Counted from the stretch's first letter, positions 27,537 through 36,028 are shown. The stretch: 64,000 bases of DNA from Bradyrhizobium manausense (GCF_018131105.1 NZ_JAFCJI010000001.1:248001-312000), one strand, 5' to 3'. Translations and numbers: made by a program. Notes: a model not told the origin generated them from the sequence alone.

Positions 27537-28688
27537 ATGCAAATTCAATATCGCCACTGGAATGCTGCTCATGGCTGGCGCGGAGCGTCTGCCCTGCGCG
27601 AGCGGCCTCAGCTCGTCCTCTATTTCGGCAGCCGTGAGGGACTTGCGGGTGGCGAGCGCTATCGCGAGCTGCGCGGCTTCTATCCCGACAGCCACATCGT
27701 CGGTTGCAGCACTGGCGGTCAGATCCACGGCGACGACATCGCCGACGACGTCATCGTCGCCGTCGCCCTGCATTTCGCTCAAGCGCAAGTGCGGGTCGTG
27801 AATGAAACCATCGAGTCCCGTGAGGCCTCGCGCCTCTGCGGCATGCGTTTCGCCCGTCAACTGGCGGCGCCTGATTTGGCCGGTGTCTTCGTCCTCTCCG
27901 AAGGATTAACCGTCAACGGCAACGAATTGATTGCCGGGATCACCGAGGTGCTGGGGCCCGATGTGCTGGTAACGGGCGGTCTGGCCGGCGACGGTATCAA
28001 ACTCGAGCAGACATTGGTCGGCGCCGACGGCGAGCCGGAGCCGAACCGCATCGCCGCGATCGGCTTCTATGGCGCGTCCCTCCGCTTCACGCATGGTTGC
28101 GCCGGCGGCTGGGACGTGTTCGGCCCGCGGCGCAAGGTGACGAAGTCCGACGGCCCGGTTGTCGTGGAACTCGATGGCGAGCCTCCGCTTGATCTCTACA
28201 CCCGCTATCTCGGCGAGGAAGAAGCCGCGGCCATGCCGGGCTCGGGTATCGCCTTTCCCTTGCGCATTCACGACGAAGCCGCGCCTGATCGACAGATCGT
28301 GCGCTCGGTGTTCGCGGTCGATCGCGATGCCCGCACCCTGACCTATGCCGCGGATATTCCGGAGGGATGCACCGCGCAGCTGATGCGCGCCAATTTCGAC
28401 AGCCTGGCCGCCGGCGCAGGCGAGGCGGGCCGGCAGGCGCGCAGCGCGCTTGCAGACGAGATCGTCGGCGACAAGCTTGCGATCCTGGTGAGCTGCACCG
28501 GTCGCCGCCGGGTGATGGGGCAGCGCACGCAGGATGAGCTCGATGCGGTCGCTGCCGAGCTTGGCGACGACGTCACCCGCATTGGTTTCTATTCCTATGG
28601 CGAGATCGCGCCGCCGGCCGCTACCGGCCGCTGCGAGCTGCACAACCAGACCATGACCGTCACGATGATCGCGGAGGCGGCCGCGTGA
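27537..28688 (+). CDS. FIST-domain sensory protein
   Basis: A 383-residue protein with FIST_N (about 25-200; GCSTGGQIHGDDIADD) and FIST_C (about 210-360; DLYTRYLGEE, then SCTGRRRVMGQRTQDELD) domains. FIST proteins are soluble or sensor-linked ligand-binding modules thought to recognise small molecules such as amino acids. Its stop codon overlaps the GTG start of the following PAS-GGDEF-EAL gene, so the two probably act together, with FIST sensing feeding c-di-GMP control. It begins 179 bases after cbbE, probably with its own promoter. Confidence 0.85.
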   Translation: MQIQYRHWNAAHGWRGASALRERPQLVLYFGSREGLAGGERYRELRGFYPDSHIVGCSTGGQIHGDDIADDVIVAVALHFAQAQVRVVNETIESREASRLCGMRFARQLAAPDLAGVFVLSEGLTVNGNELIAGITEVLGPDVLVTGGLAGDGIKLEQTLVGADGEPEPNRIAAIGFYGASLRFTHGCAGGWDVFGPRRKVTKSDGPVVVELDGEPPLDLYTRYLGEEEAAAMPGSGIAFPLRIHDEAAPDRQIVRSVFAVDRDARTLTYAADIPEGCTAQLMRANFDSLAAGAGEAGRQARSALADEIVGDKLAILVSCTGRRRVMGQRTQDELDAVAAELGDDVTRIGFYSYGEIAPPAATGRCELHNQTMTVTMIAEAAA

Positions 28689-30562
28689 CGATGCATCGCC
28701 TGCTGGCAAGGCAGATCAGGCAATCGACGGACGAATCCGGGCAGGTCGACATGACCAGGCTCGTCGAGCTCGTCAGCGCGGCTTACGCGGAAAGCGACGG
28801 CGACCGCCGCCGCACCGATCGCGCCATCAAGCTGATGATCGAGGAACTCGAGCAAACGCACAAGCGCGCCGAGCAGGACCTGTTGCACGCGCGGGAATTT
28901 CTCGACAGCATCATCGAAAACATCCCGATCGCGGTGTTTGCCAAGGACGCGGCGGATTCCCGCTACATCCTGCTCAATCGGGCCGGCGAGGAGTATTACG
29001 GCTTGCCCCGCGAGGAGATGCTGGGCAGGACCCCGGAGCAGATTTTTCCCGACGATATCGCCCATGTCGTCAACGAGCAGGACCGTCGTGTCGTCGAGAC
29101 CGGCTCGCCGATGGTTCTGGACGGACATCTGCTGAAAGTCGGTGTCAACGGCCATGACCGCGTCGTCAATTCGCGCAAGCTGCTGGTCAGGGACGGGAAC
29201 GGCGCGCCGCAATATTTGGTCGGCGTGATTGAGGACGTCACGGAGCGGATCACCAACGAGGCGCGGATCAGCCATCTCGCGCACCACGATGCGCTCACAG
29301 ATCTGCCGAACCGCAGCGCCTTCAATGCCGCGCTGGGAGAACGACTGGAGCGGGCGCAGGAGAGGTCGACCAGCTTTGCGGTCCTTAGCCTCGATCTCGA
29401 CCGGTTCAAGGATGTGAACGACGTGTTCGGTCATCCCGTCGGCGACATGATGATGCGGGCCGCCGCCGAGCGCCTTGACGCAGAGGCCGACGGCGCCTTC
29501 GTCGCCCGCATTGGTGGCGACGAGTTCATGATCCTGATGTCCGACGACATCAGGCGCGATGATGTGCTGTCGCTGGCCGAGCGCATGGTCGAGGCCATCG
29601 GCAAGGAGCTCGAGGTGGACGACTACCTCTCCCATGTGGGCCTGAGTATCGGCATCGCGGTCTATCCGGATGACGGCGTCGATGCGGCAACGCTGCTTGC
29701 GAATGCCGATTCCGCGCTTTATCGCGCCAAGCGCGAGGGCCGCGGCAGGGTCTGCTTCTTTGAAACCGAGATGGACCGGGAGCTGCGCGACCGCAGGCTG
29801 TTGCAGCACGATCTGCGTCATGCTCTCGAGCAGAACGAGCTTCTGGTCTACTTCCAGCCGCAGGCGCGGATGGATGGCGAGATCATCGGCTTCGAGGCGC
29901 TGGTGCGCTGGAACCATCCGACGCGCGGCTTCGTGCCGCCCGATCAGTTCATTCCGCTCGCCGAGGAGAACGGGCTGATCATCGAGATCGGCGAATGGGT
30001 GCTGCGGGAGGCGTGTCGCGAGGCGGCGTCCTGGCCGCGGCCGTTGCAGGTCGCGGTCAATCTGTCGCCGATCCAGTTCCAGGCCGGTGATCTCGAGCGG
30101 TCAATCCACCAGATCCTGCTGGAGACGGGGCTTGCGCCGACGCGGCTCGAAGTCGAGATCACCGAGGGCGTGCTGATCGGCGATTTTACCCGCGCGCTCA
30201 ATCTGCTGCGGCGGCTGAAGGCGCTCGGCATTCGCATTGCGATGGACGATTTCGGCACCGGGTATTCATCGCTGTCCTATCTGCAGTCTTTCCCGTTCGA
30301 CAAGATCAAGATCGACCGCAGCTTCATCTCCAACCTTGGGGCAACACCACAATCGGCCGAAATCGTCCGCGCAGTCCTGAGTCTCGCGCACGCCCTGCAC
30401 ATTCCGGTCGTAGCGGAAGGGGTGGAGACGGAGGCGCAGCGCGCCTTCCTGGAGGACGAGGCCTGCGAGGAGATGCAGGGCTATCTCATCGGGCGACCCG
30501 AACCGATCAAACAGTATTTTGATTTGATCGGCATCAACGTGGAACGTCGCCGCTACGCGTAG
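28685..30562 (+). CDS. PAS-GGDEF-EAL cyclic-di-GMP turnover protein
   Basis: A 625-residue soluble protein with an N-terminal helix, a PAS domain (about 72-190), a GGDEF domain (GGDEF at 277-281, intact) and an EAL domain (EALVRWNHP, then DDFGTGYSSLSYL). Both catalytic signatures look intact, so it could make or degrade c-di-GMP. The stretch before GGDEF (ADGAFVARI) has no RxxD inhibitory site. The GTG start overlaps the FIST gene's TGA; an ATG two codons on is the alternative. No membrane segment is seen, so signals probably enter through PAS or the FIST partner. Confidence 0.88.
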   Translation: MTMHRLLARQIRQSTDESGQVDMTRLVELVSAAYAESDGDRRRTDRAIKLMIEELEQTHKRAEQDLLHAREFLDSIIENIPIAVFAKDAADSRYILLNRAGEEYYGLPREEMLGRTPEQIFPDDIAHVVNEQDRRVVETGSPMVLDGHLLKVGVNGHDRVVNSRKLLVRDGNGAPQYLVGVIEDVTERITNEARISHLAHHDALTDLPNRSAFNAALGERLERAQERSTSFAVLSLDLDRFKDVNDVFGHPVGDMMMRAAAERLDAEADGAFVARIGGDEFMILMSDDIRRDDVLSLAERMVEAIGKELEVDDYLSHVGLSIGIAVYPDDGVDAATLLANADSALYRAKREGRGRVCFFETEMDRELRDRRLLQHDLRHALEQNELLVYFQPQARMDGEIIGFEALVRWNHPTRGFVPPDQFIPLAEENGLIIEIGEWVLREACREAASWPRPLQVAVNLSPIQFQAGDLERSIHQILLETGLAPTRLEVEITEGVLIGDFTRALNLLRRLKALGIRIAMDDFGTGYSSLSYLQSFPFDKIKIDRSFISNLGATPQSAEIVRAVLSLAHALHIPVVAEGVETEAQRAFLEDEACEEMQGYLIGRPEPIKQYFDLIGINVERRRYA

Positions 30563-30735
30563 TATACGTGAGGTCGGAGCTCGGTTGGCCTGATAGGAAC
30601 CAATCCGCGTCTGCGTGTTTCCTAAAAGTTAACCTGGGTTAGGCGAGCCGTGCGAACAAAAAATGTTTTGCACAACCGCCATCGGCGTGACGTAAATCAG
30701 CGCAATAAGCCTGTGTGAATGCGAGGGAGGGTCTC

Positions 30736-30948
30736 ATGGAGAACGTACGTCGCTACCGCGCGCTGGCGTCCCTCTGTCGCCAGCAGGCGGCCTACCGGCC
30801 GCTCCAGAACTGGCAATTGCTGGGCCAGGCCGAGCATTTCGAGCATCTCGCCGAGATCGCGCTGAAGGCGCATTTCGACGCGTGCAATGGGCAAGGCGAA
30901 GAGGACGCCATCGCAGGCGCGGCATGGGAGCGACCTGCCGCCGCGTGA
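30736..30948 (+). CDS. 70-residue protein, paralogue of the gene at 14506
   Basis: Starts MENVRRYRALASLCRQQAAY and shares its core with the 65-residue product at 14506-14703. It is a small helical, soluble protein ending in an acidic then Ala-rich tail (GQGEEDAIAGAAWE). The ATG at 30736 follows GAGGGAGGG. It is flanked by the GGDEF-EAL gene and, convergently, the universal stress gene. Function unknown. Confidence 0.65.
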   Translation: MENVRRYRALASLCRQQAAYRPLQNWQLLGQAEHFEHLAEIALKAHFDACNGQGEEDAIAGAAWERPAAA

Positions 30949-30969
30949 GGCCCGTCCGTTCCGCCGCCG

Positions 30970-31806
30970 CTAATGCGACATCAGCGTCGGGACGGTCATG
31001 GCTTCCAGCATGGCGCGGGTGACGCCGCCGAGAAAGCGTTCCTGCAGGCGGGAATGGCCATAGCCGCCCATCACCAGGACATCGAGGCTCTCGTCGGCGG
31101 CCAGCGACAGGATGGTAGGCTGGATGTCGGCGCGCGCGGCCGACAGGCTGACCGTGCGCGTCGACAGGCCGCGCCGGCCCAGGTGCCTCACCAGATTGTT
31201 GGCGGAAGCTTCCTCGGGGGCAGTATCGGCCTCGTTGATCGCAATGATCACGATCTCCTCGGCGCGGGCCATGAACGGTGCTGCGTCGCGCATCGCGCGG
31301 CCCGCGAGGCGGCTGCCGTCCCAGCAGATGCCGATCCGCTTCGCCCTGAATGTCCCGCGGAAGGTGTGGGGAAGGAACAACACCGGGCCGCCCGCCTGGA
31401 ACAGGATCTCGCCGGGCACGTCGTTGTCGAATGAGCTCAGCGTCGGATCGGGCTGCAGCACGACACTGAGATCATGCAGCCGCGCCATCTCGCCGAGCGA
31501 GGCGGCCGCATCGGCCGGCATCGCACCGAGCGGGTGGCAGGTGTAGGAAATGCCGGCGTTGGCGGCCCCGCTGCCGAACAGCGCGAGCGCGGCTTCGGCC
31601 CGTTCCAGCGCACGCTCTCGTTCCATCTCGAGCACGGCCGCCACGGCGGCGCCGCCCTCCATGACGTAAGCCGCAGTGCTCGCGACATAGCCGACGGCGA
31701 CCGCATCGACATGGGCGTTGAGCTTGGCTGCGAGCGAGATGGAGCCGTCGATCAGGGCACGCATCGGGCGTTCGGTCGGGATGTGGACGAGAATGTCTTT
31801 GTACAT
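30970..31806 (-). CDS. universal stress protein, tandem UspA domains
   Basis: A 278-residue tandem Usp protein: the first domain runs from MYKDILVHIPTE to about 145 and the second from RIGICWDGS (about 156) to the end. The second has the ATP-binding signature GGYGHSRLQERFLGG followed by VTRAML. A perfect FNR/FixK-type box, TTGAGCTGTATCAA, sits about 70 bases upstream, suggesting induction under low oxygen. In rhizobia, Usp genes are common members of FixK regulons. Confidence 0.9.
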   Translation of the reverse strand: MYKDILVHIPTERPMRALIDGSISLAAKLNAHVDAVAVGYVASTAAYVMEGGAAVAAVLEMERERALERAEAALALFGSGAANAGISYTCHPLGAMPADAAASLGEMARLHDLSVVLQPDPTLSSFDNDVPGEILFQAGGPVLFLPHTFRGTFRAKRIGICWDGSRLAGRAMRDAAPFMARAEEIVIIAINEADTAPEEASANNLVRHLGRRGLSTRTVSLSAARADIQPTILSLAADESLDVLVMGGYGHSRLQERFLGGVTRAMLEAMTVPTLMSH

Positions 31807-31868
31807 GGCGCGCCTCCGATGGACATCATCCAGTGCCCGGAGTTTTTCACTGTGCGGAGGAGCTCACG

Positions 31869-31882
31869 TTGAGCTGTATCAA
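31869..31882 (-). promoter_or_regulatory. FixK/FNR-type box upstream of the universal stress gene
   Basis: TTGAGCTGTATCAA matches the TTGA-N6-TCAA dyad exactly. Its centre is about 70 bases from the Usp start codon. If it works as a class II activator site at -41.5, transcription would start about 28 bases before the ATG, a sensible leader. It could also influence the divergent protease gene. Confidence 0.65.
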
Positions 31883-31974
31883 ATGTGCAGTGAGGATTTT
31901 TCCCTGCGGCCGCCCGCCGCACTTTCTTTGCCAAGAATTAATCGCGCGGACGGGACGTCGTAAGGTGGCAATGA

Positions 31975-32008
31975 CCATGTTGGGTGCAAGGCGACTAACC
32001 CAACATGG
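31975..32008 (+). promoter_or_regulatory. 11-base inverted repeat at the start of the protease gene
   Basis: CCATGTTGGGT (31975-31985) pairs perfectly with ACCCAACATGG (31998-32008) over a 12-base spacer. It lies between two possible start codons. As RNA it would form a stable hairpin close to the start at 32019; as DNA it could be an operator. Either way it is a regulatory candidate for this stress gene. Confidence 0.5.
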
Positions 32009-33554
32009 ACATTTCGACATGAAAGATCCCGTCAATTCCGGCAACCCCAAGACCCGCACAATCCTGAAGCCGCGCCGCCTGGCGCTGCTCGGCACCGTGG
32101 CCGCGCTCGGCTTGGCCGTGTTCGCTGCTTCTCCCATTTCGGCGCCTTTCGGCGTGAGTTCCCTGATTTCGCCTGCGCAGGCCGCTGAAAGCGCCACGAC
32201 GCCGCCGGGCTTCGGTGACCTCGTCAGCAAGGTCAAGCCCGCCGTCATCTCGGTGCGGGTGAAGATCGACCGGGACAATGACAAGAGCGCGATGCTGCAA
32301 CAGAACCGGATGGATCAGGACGAGGATTCCCCGTACGACCAGTTTTCGCGGCAGTTCGGCTTCCGCTTCCCGGGTGGCATGAACGGCATGCCGCATCAGC
32401 GTCACCAGGTGATCACGGGCGAGGGGTCCGGCTTCTTCATTTCGGCCGACGGCTATGCCGTGACCAACAATCACGTCGTCGATCACGCCGAGTCCGTGCA
32501 GGTGACGATGGATGACGGCACCATCTACTCCGCGAAGGTCGTCGGCACCGATCCGAAGACCGACCTCGCGCTGATCAAGGTGGACGGCAAGAAGGACTTT
32601 CCGTTCGTGAAATTCTCCGACCAGAAGCCGCGGATCGGCGACTGGGTGGTCGCGGTCGGCAATCCCTTCGGCCTTGGTGGCACCGTGACCGCCGGCATCG
32701 TCTCGGCCAGCGGCCGCGACATCGGCAACGGTCCTTACGACGACTTCATCCAGATCGATGCACCCATCAACAAGGGCAATTCCGGCGGTCCGGCGTTCGA
32801 CATGAACGGCAACGTGATCGGCGTGAACACCGCGATCTACTCGCCCTCCGGCGGCTCGGTCGGCATCGGTTTCGACATTCCGTCCTCGACGGCCAAGCTC
32901 GTCGTCGCGCAGCTGAAGGACAAGGGCGCCGTCACCCGCGGCTGGCTCGGCGTGCAGGTGCAGCCGGTGACCGCAGAGATCGCCGATAGTCTCGGCCTGA
33001 AGGCGGCCCGCGGCGCGATCGTCGACAACCCGCAGGACGGTAGCCCGGCGGCGAAGGCCGGCATCGAGGCGGGTGACGTCATCACCGCCGTCAACGGCAC
33101 CGCGATCAAGGACTCTCGCGATCTCGCCCGCACCATTGCCGGGCTGGCGCCGGGGTCGTCCGTGAAGCTCGACGTCGTTCACGGGGGTGACGCCAAGACA
33201 GTGACGCTGGCGCTCGGCGAACTGCCGAACGAGCGCCAGGCCAAGGCTGATGATGGCAAGATGCAGCAGGCTCCCGGCACGCCGCGCCTCGGCCTTGCCC
33301 TCGCGCCGGCCGGCGACGTCCAGGGCGCAGGCCAGAAAGGTGTCGTGGTCACCGAGGTCGATCCGCAGGGCCCGGCGGCACAGCGCGGGATCCAGACCGG
33401 CGACGTCATCCTCAATGTCGGCGGCAAGGCCGTCGCCAATGTCGGCGACGTCCGCTCCGAGCTGGCGCAGGCCAAATCGTCAGGCAAGAACAGCGTGCTG
33501 TTACAGGTGAAGAATGCGGAGGCGACCCGGTTCGTCGCGGTGCCGCTCGCCTGA
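31977..33554 (+). CDS. Do/DegP-family serine endoprotease
   Basis: A trypsin-like periplasmic protease with two PDZ domains. Catalytic residues are His in TNNHVVDHAE, Asp in KTDLALIKV and Ser in GNSGGPAFD; PDZ1 begins near GWLGVQVQPV and PDZ2 near PRLGLALAPAG. A signal sequence (RRLALLGTVAALGLAVFAAS) is clear. The start is uncertain: ATG 31977 lies 8 bases after AAGGTGG, while ATG 32019 (MKDPVNSGN) lies after a perfect 11-base inverted repeat. It degrades or refolds misfolded envelope proteins. A strong terminator follows. Confidence 0.9.
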   Translation: MLGARRLTQHGHFDMKDPVNSGNPKTRTILKPRRLALLGTVAALGLAVFAASPISAPFGVSSLISPAQAAESATTPPGFGDLVSKVKPAVISVRVKIDRDNDKSAMLQQNRMDQDEDSPYDQFSRQFGFRFPGGMNGMPHQRHQVITGEGSGFFISADGYAVTNNHVVDHAESVQVTMDDGTIYSAKVVGTDPKTDLALIKVDGKKDFPFVKFSDQKPRIGDWVVAVGNPFGLGGTVTAGIVSASGRDIGNGPYDDFIQIDAPINKGNSGGPAFDMNGNVIGVNTAIYSPSGGSVGIGFDIPSSTAKLVVAQLKDKGAVTRGWLGVQVQPVTAEIADSLGLKAARGAIVDNPQDGSPAAKAGIEAGDVITAVNGTAIKDSRDLARTIAGLAPGSSVKLDVVHGGDAKTVTLALGELPNERQAKADDGKMQQAPGTPRLGLALAPAGDVQGAGQKGVVVTEVDPQGPAAQRGIQTGDVILNVGGKAVANVGDVRSELAQAKSSGKNSVLLQVKNAEATRFVAVPLA

Positions 33555-33578
33555 GCTCTTGGTCGCGACGGCAAATTC

Positions 33579-33606
33579 AAAAGGCGGCCTGCGGGCCGCC
33601 TTTTTC
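33579..33606 (+). terminator. rho-independent terminator after the protease gene
   Basis: AAGGCGGCC-TGCG-GGCCGCCTT followed by a T-run (33601-33605), 27 bases after the stop codon. Classic intrinsic terminator form. Confidence 0.85.
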
Positions 33607-33829
33607 GTGCGCGCTTGCGAGATACCCACAGGCACCGATAACATTCTCGTTAACGGCAGCAATGGTGACGGGTTCGCTCGAAAAAGCCGCGTTCGCTCGT
33701 CAGACTTCGGAGTCGCGTGTTGTGCCTTGGCGGCAATGAAGGCGCCAAGGCAAATTGCAGGAGTGGAACTTCGGACGTCCGGCTGCTTCCGTGAAACCGG
33801 CCGGCGGTTCGCATTTGATCGGTGCCGAC

Positions 33830-34192
33830 ATGGATCGATTGAAGCTCTCGCTGAAGATTGCGCTGCTCGCGGCGCCGCTCGTGTTGTCGACCGGAAGCGC
33901 CATGGGGCGCGATGACGGCCGCTTCACAGACTCACCGCTGAAACCCTGGTTCGACAGTTTGCGCAGCCATCTCGGTCCGTGCTGCTCGGATGCCGACGGT
34001 GTGGCCGTGGCCGATCCCGACTGGGATTCGCACAACGGGCACTATCGGGTCCGTCTTGACGGGGAGTGGGTCGACGTCCCCGACGACGCCGTGATCACGG
34101 AGCCGAACCGCGCCGGCCGCACCATGGTCTGGCCGGTCAAGACCGTATTCGGCGTTTCGATTCGCTGCTTCATGCCCGGCAGCATGATCTGA
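33830..34192 (+). CDS. 120-residue exported protein, unknown function
   Basis: A small protein with a signal peptide (LSLKIALLAAPLVLSTGSAMG, cleavage near residue 25). The mature part contains HLGPCCSDADG and VWPVKTVFGVSIRCFMPG, giving three cysteines that could form a disulfide. The ATG at 33830 was chosen for the signal peptide; ribosome-binding support is weak. I recognise no characterised family. Confidence 0.6.
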   Translation: MDRLKLSLKIALLAAPLVLSTGSAMGRDDGRFTDSPLKPWFDSLRSHLGPCCSDADGVAVADPDWDSHNGHYRVRLDGEWVDVPDDAVITEPNRAGRTMVWPVKTVFGVSIRCFMPGSMI

Positions 34193-34204
34193 CGCCGGTC
34201 ATCG

Positions 34205-34486
34205 TCAACGCTTGGCGGATTTGCGCTTCGAGCTCTTCTTGGTCGTCTTCTTCTTGGACGTCTTTTTCTTGGACGTCTTTCGCTTCGATGCCTTCTTCGG
34301 CACCTTCTTGCCCTTCGCGCGCGCTTCCGACAGGCCGATCGCGATCGCCTGCTTGCGGCTCTTCACGCGTCCGCCGCGACCGCCGGGTCCGCTCTTCGCC
34401 GTGCCCTTCTTGTAACGGCGCATCTCGCGCTCGACATCGTTGCCGGCGCTGCGCGCGTAGCGGCGCTTCTTTGCCTTGCGTGCCAT
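34205..34486 (-). CDS. DUF6496 lysine-rich basic protein
   Basis: A 93-residue very basic protein. The core MRRYKKGTAKSG with RKQAIAIGLSEARAKG matches the DUF6496 pattern, and the tail is a lysine-serine-threonine repeat (KRKTSKKKTSKKKTTKKSSK), histone-H1/AlgP-like, suggesting DNA binding. GGGAGAG precedes the ATG. An EcfG-like promoter (GGAAC-N16-TGTT on this strand, 34514-34538) lies just upstream, which suggests general-stress control. Confidence 0.75.
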   Translation of the reverse strand: MARKAKKRRYARSAGNDVEREMRRYKKGTAKSGPGGRGGRVKSRKQAIAIGLSEARAKGKKVPKKASKRKTSKKKTSKKKTTKKSSKRKSAKR

Positions 34487-34513
34487 CAACTCTCTCCCTT
34501 GACCTCGGGAGAG

Positions 34514-34538
34514 AACAGGAGTGCTGACGCAACGTTCC
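34514..34538 (-). promoter_or_regulatory. EcfG-like promoter of the DUF6496 gene
   Basis: On the minus strand GGAAC (34538-34534), 16 bases, then TGTT (34517-34514). The rhizobial EcfG consensus is GGAAC-N16/17-CGTT. The -10 lies 28 bases before the start codon. Confidence 0.6.
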
Positions 34539-34558
34539 AAAGGCGCCGGCCGCGGCTC

Positions 34559-34753
34559 TCAGAAGGAGTTTGCGAGTTCGATCTCCGCTTCAAGCACCTG
34601 GATGCGGCGCGCGGCTTCGGCAGAGGAGAGGGCGCGATCATATTGCGCGGGCTGGTAGGCCTCTTCGCTCAGCCGCTTCAGTCGCAGCCCCTGCGCCCGG
34701 GTCATCTGCTCCATGAGAAAAGCCTTGGCGTCGTATTTACCCTGAACCTGCAT
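34559..34753 (-). CDS. 64-residue DUF3072-like protein
   Basis: A short protein whose pattern MTRAQGLRLKRLSEEAYQP followed by SSAEAARRIQVLEAEIELA resembles DUF3072: MT-x-AQ, LSEEA, and an EA-RRI helix. Probably a soluble helical protein of unknown role. It lies divergent from the coiled-coil gene at 34815. Confidence 0.6.
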   Translation of the reverse strand: MQVQGKYDAKAFLMEQMTRAQGLRLKRLSEEAYQPAQYDRALSSAEAARRIQVLEAEIELANSF

Positions 34754-34814
34754 GTCCGCTCTCCATCGTGAATTCGTGGCTTGACTATATGTTCTTATTT
34801 TGTTCTAACAAGCC

Positions 34815-35078
34815 ATGGACAACAGAATTAATGAAATTCGACGTAAAATCAGCGCCTTGAGGCTGGAAATGGCCGATGTTGAGGCGTCCGTGCGCGATCT
34901 CGTCAATCGCGATCGGGACTGCACCGAACGGGCCCAGGCGCAGATGGATCTGCGCCGGAAAATCAATCTGCTGATCGGCGAATGGAAGACGGCCGGGGGC
35001 GGCGAAGTTTTGCCCGACATCCGCGACCGGGTGCGTCTTCGTTTGTTGAAGAGCGAAAGCAGGCCGACGCGCCGTTGA
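34815..35078 (+). CDS. 87-residue coiled-coil protein, unknown function
   Basis: Starts MDNRINEIRRKISALRLEMA; residues 3-60 are highly charged with a heptad-like pattern, followed by a short basic tail. It shares style with the next small gene at 35113 (ILKLRAEILELGSAIRQLQ). No family recognised. No clear ribosome-binding site, so the start is less certain. Confidence 0.5.
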   Translation: MDNRINEIRRKISALRLEMADVEASVRDLVNRDRDCTERAQAQMDLRRKINLLIGEWKTAGGGEVLPDIRDRVRLRLLKSESRPTRR

Positions 35079-35112
35079 GACAGGCCATGTCGGTGGCAGA
35101 TGGAGGCAGGCG

Positions 35113-35322
35113 GTGGAAGAAGACCCGGACACCTACCGGATTCTGAAACTGCGCGCCGAGATCCTCGAACTGGGCTCCGCCATCAGGCAGTTGCAGCGTG
35201 AGGGCCTCGACGATGCCGCGGCTCAGCTCCTGATCGCGCGTAAGCGGGCACAGCTCGACCATTTGGTGAAGACAGACACCTCAAGTCGCCGCCTTAACAT
35301 CACTGACATCCGACGCAGCTAA
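35113..35322 (+). CDS. 69-residue coiled-coil protein, unknown function
   Basis: GTG start preceded by AGGCAGGCG. The sequence YRILKLRAEILELGSAIRQL is a charged amphipathic helix; the C-terminus is polar. It follows the 87-residue coiled-coil gene by 34 bases and may be cotranscribed. Function unknown. Confidence 0.5.
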   Translation: MEEDPDTYRILKLRAEILELGSAIRQLQREGLDDAAAQLLIARKRAQLDHLVKTDTSSRRLNITDIRRS

Positions 35323-35357
35323 AGCGGTCGCGCAACGCGACATGCCGGAGCTCGTCG

Positions 35358-35558
35358 ATGCCGGATGCCGAAATGACCGCCCTGCTGCAGGCGGTGCTCG
35401 AAGAAGTCTGTGCCGGCCTTGCCCCGCCCCAAATGGCGACGCGCGAACGCGTTGCGGCACGACTGAATGATCTTGTTCGATCGGGACACTGCTCGGCCGA
35501 CGAGTTAAGGCAAGCCGGCCGGGATGTGCTGATCCGCGCGCCGACGATGTGGCGCTGA
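35358..35558 (+). CDS. 66-residue protein, unknown function
   Basis: Begins MPDAEMTALLQAVLEEVCAG and continues with TRERVAARLNDLVRSGHCS; it is all-helical and soluble in appearance. It follows the two coiled-coil genes in the same direction. No family recognised. Confidence 0.5.
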   Translation: MPDAEMTALLQAVLEEVCAGLAPPQMATRERVAARLNDLVRSGHCSADELRQAGRDVLIRAPTMWR

Positions 35559-35660
35559 TATGACTGCCGGACGCGAGCGCTGTTTCAGCAACGACAGCAT
35601 CGCGCTTGCTGGCGTCTGCTTGGCCGCTGATCGAGACCGGCATCGCAACAGCAAATGAAA

Positions 35661-35682
35661 AGCCCCGCGTCGCCGCGGGGCT
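35661..35682 (-). terminator. terminator of the small exported-protein gene
   Basis: AGCCCCGCG (35661-35669) pairs with CGCGGGGCT (35674-35682), and on the minus strand it is followed by TTTTC. It lies 18 bases beyond the stop of the gene at 35700-35933. Confidence 0.75.
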
Positions 35683-35699
35683 TCTGGGTGAGTTCGTAC

Positions 35700-35933
35700 C
35701 TACTTGCTCATTCCGTTCTGGGGCTTGGTCATGCTGCCGCCGTGATCGCTGCCGGGACCAGCACCACCCTGGCCGGACGCATCGGGAGGAACGGTTTTCT
35801 TCATGTTGGCGCCCGTCGTCGTCTGCGACATCGAGGAGTGATGCTTCTTGTGCGATTTCGCTTGAGCCGCGAACGGCGCGGCGGCGAGGCCGGTTACCAA
35901 CATCACCGCGAGAGCGAGCCTGGTCGTCTTCAT
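35700..35933 (-). CDS. 77-residue exported protein, unknown function
   Basis: A signal peptide (LALAVMLVTGLAAAPFAAQA) followed by a polar mature part of about 50 residues that is His-, Gly- and Ser-rich (KSHKKHHSSMSQTTTG, then GGAGPGSDHGGSM). It resembles small periplasmic stress proteins. An EcfG-like promoter (35972-35996) lies upstream on the same strand and a good terminator follows. Compare the similar gene at 44755. Confidence 0.7.
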   Translation of the reverse strand: MKTTRLALAVMLVTGLAAAPFAAQAKSHKKHHSSMSQTTTGANMKKTVPPDASGQGGAGPGSDHGGSMTKPQNGMSK

Positions 35934-35971
35934 GTGAGGGAACTCCCTGAGTTAAATTGACGCAGGCAGCC

Positions 35972-35996
35972 AACCGTCATTTGCTGCAGGAGTTCC
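35972..35996 (-). promoter_or_regulatory. EcfG-like promoter of the exported-protein gene
   Basis: On the minus strand GGAAC (35996-35992), 16 bases, then GGTT (35975-35972). The last three bases GTT match the EcfG -10; the first is G rather than C. The -10 is about 39 bases before the start codon. Confidence 0.5.
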
Positions 35997-36028
35997 GAAT
36001 AAAGCGTCGCACGCGTTTCACGCGCGCT

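Noticed and set aside
30596..30619. EcfG-like promoter before the gene at 30736
   Set aside because: GGAAC is followed by TGTT after only 15 bases, outside the usual 16-17 spacing.
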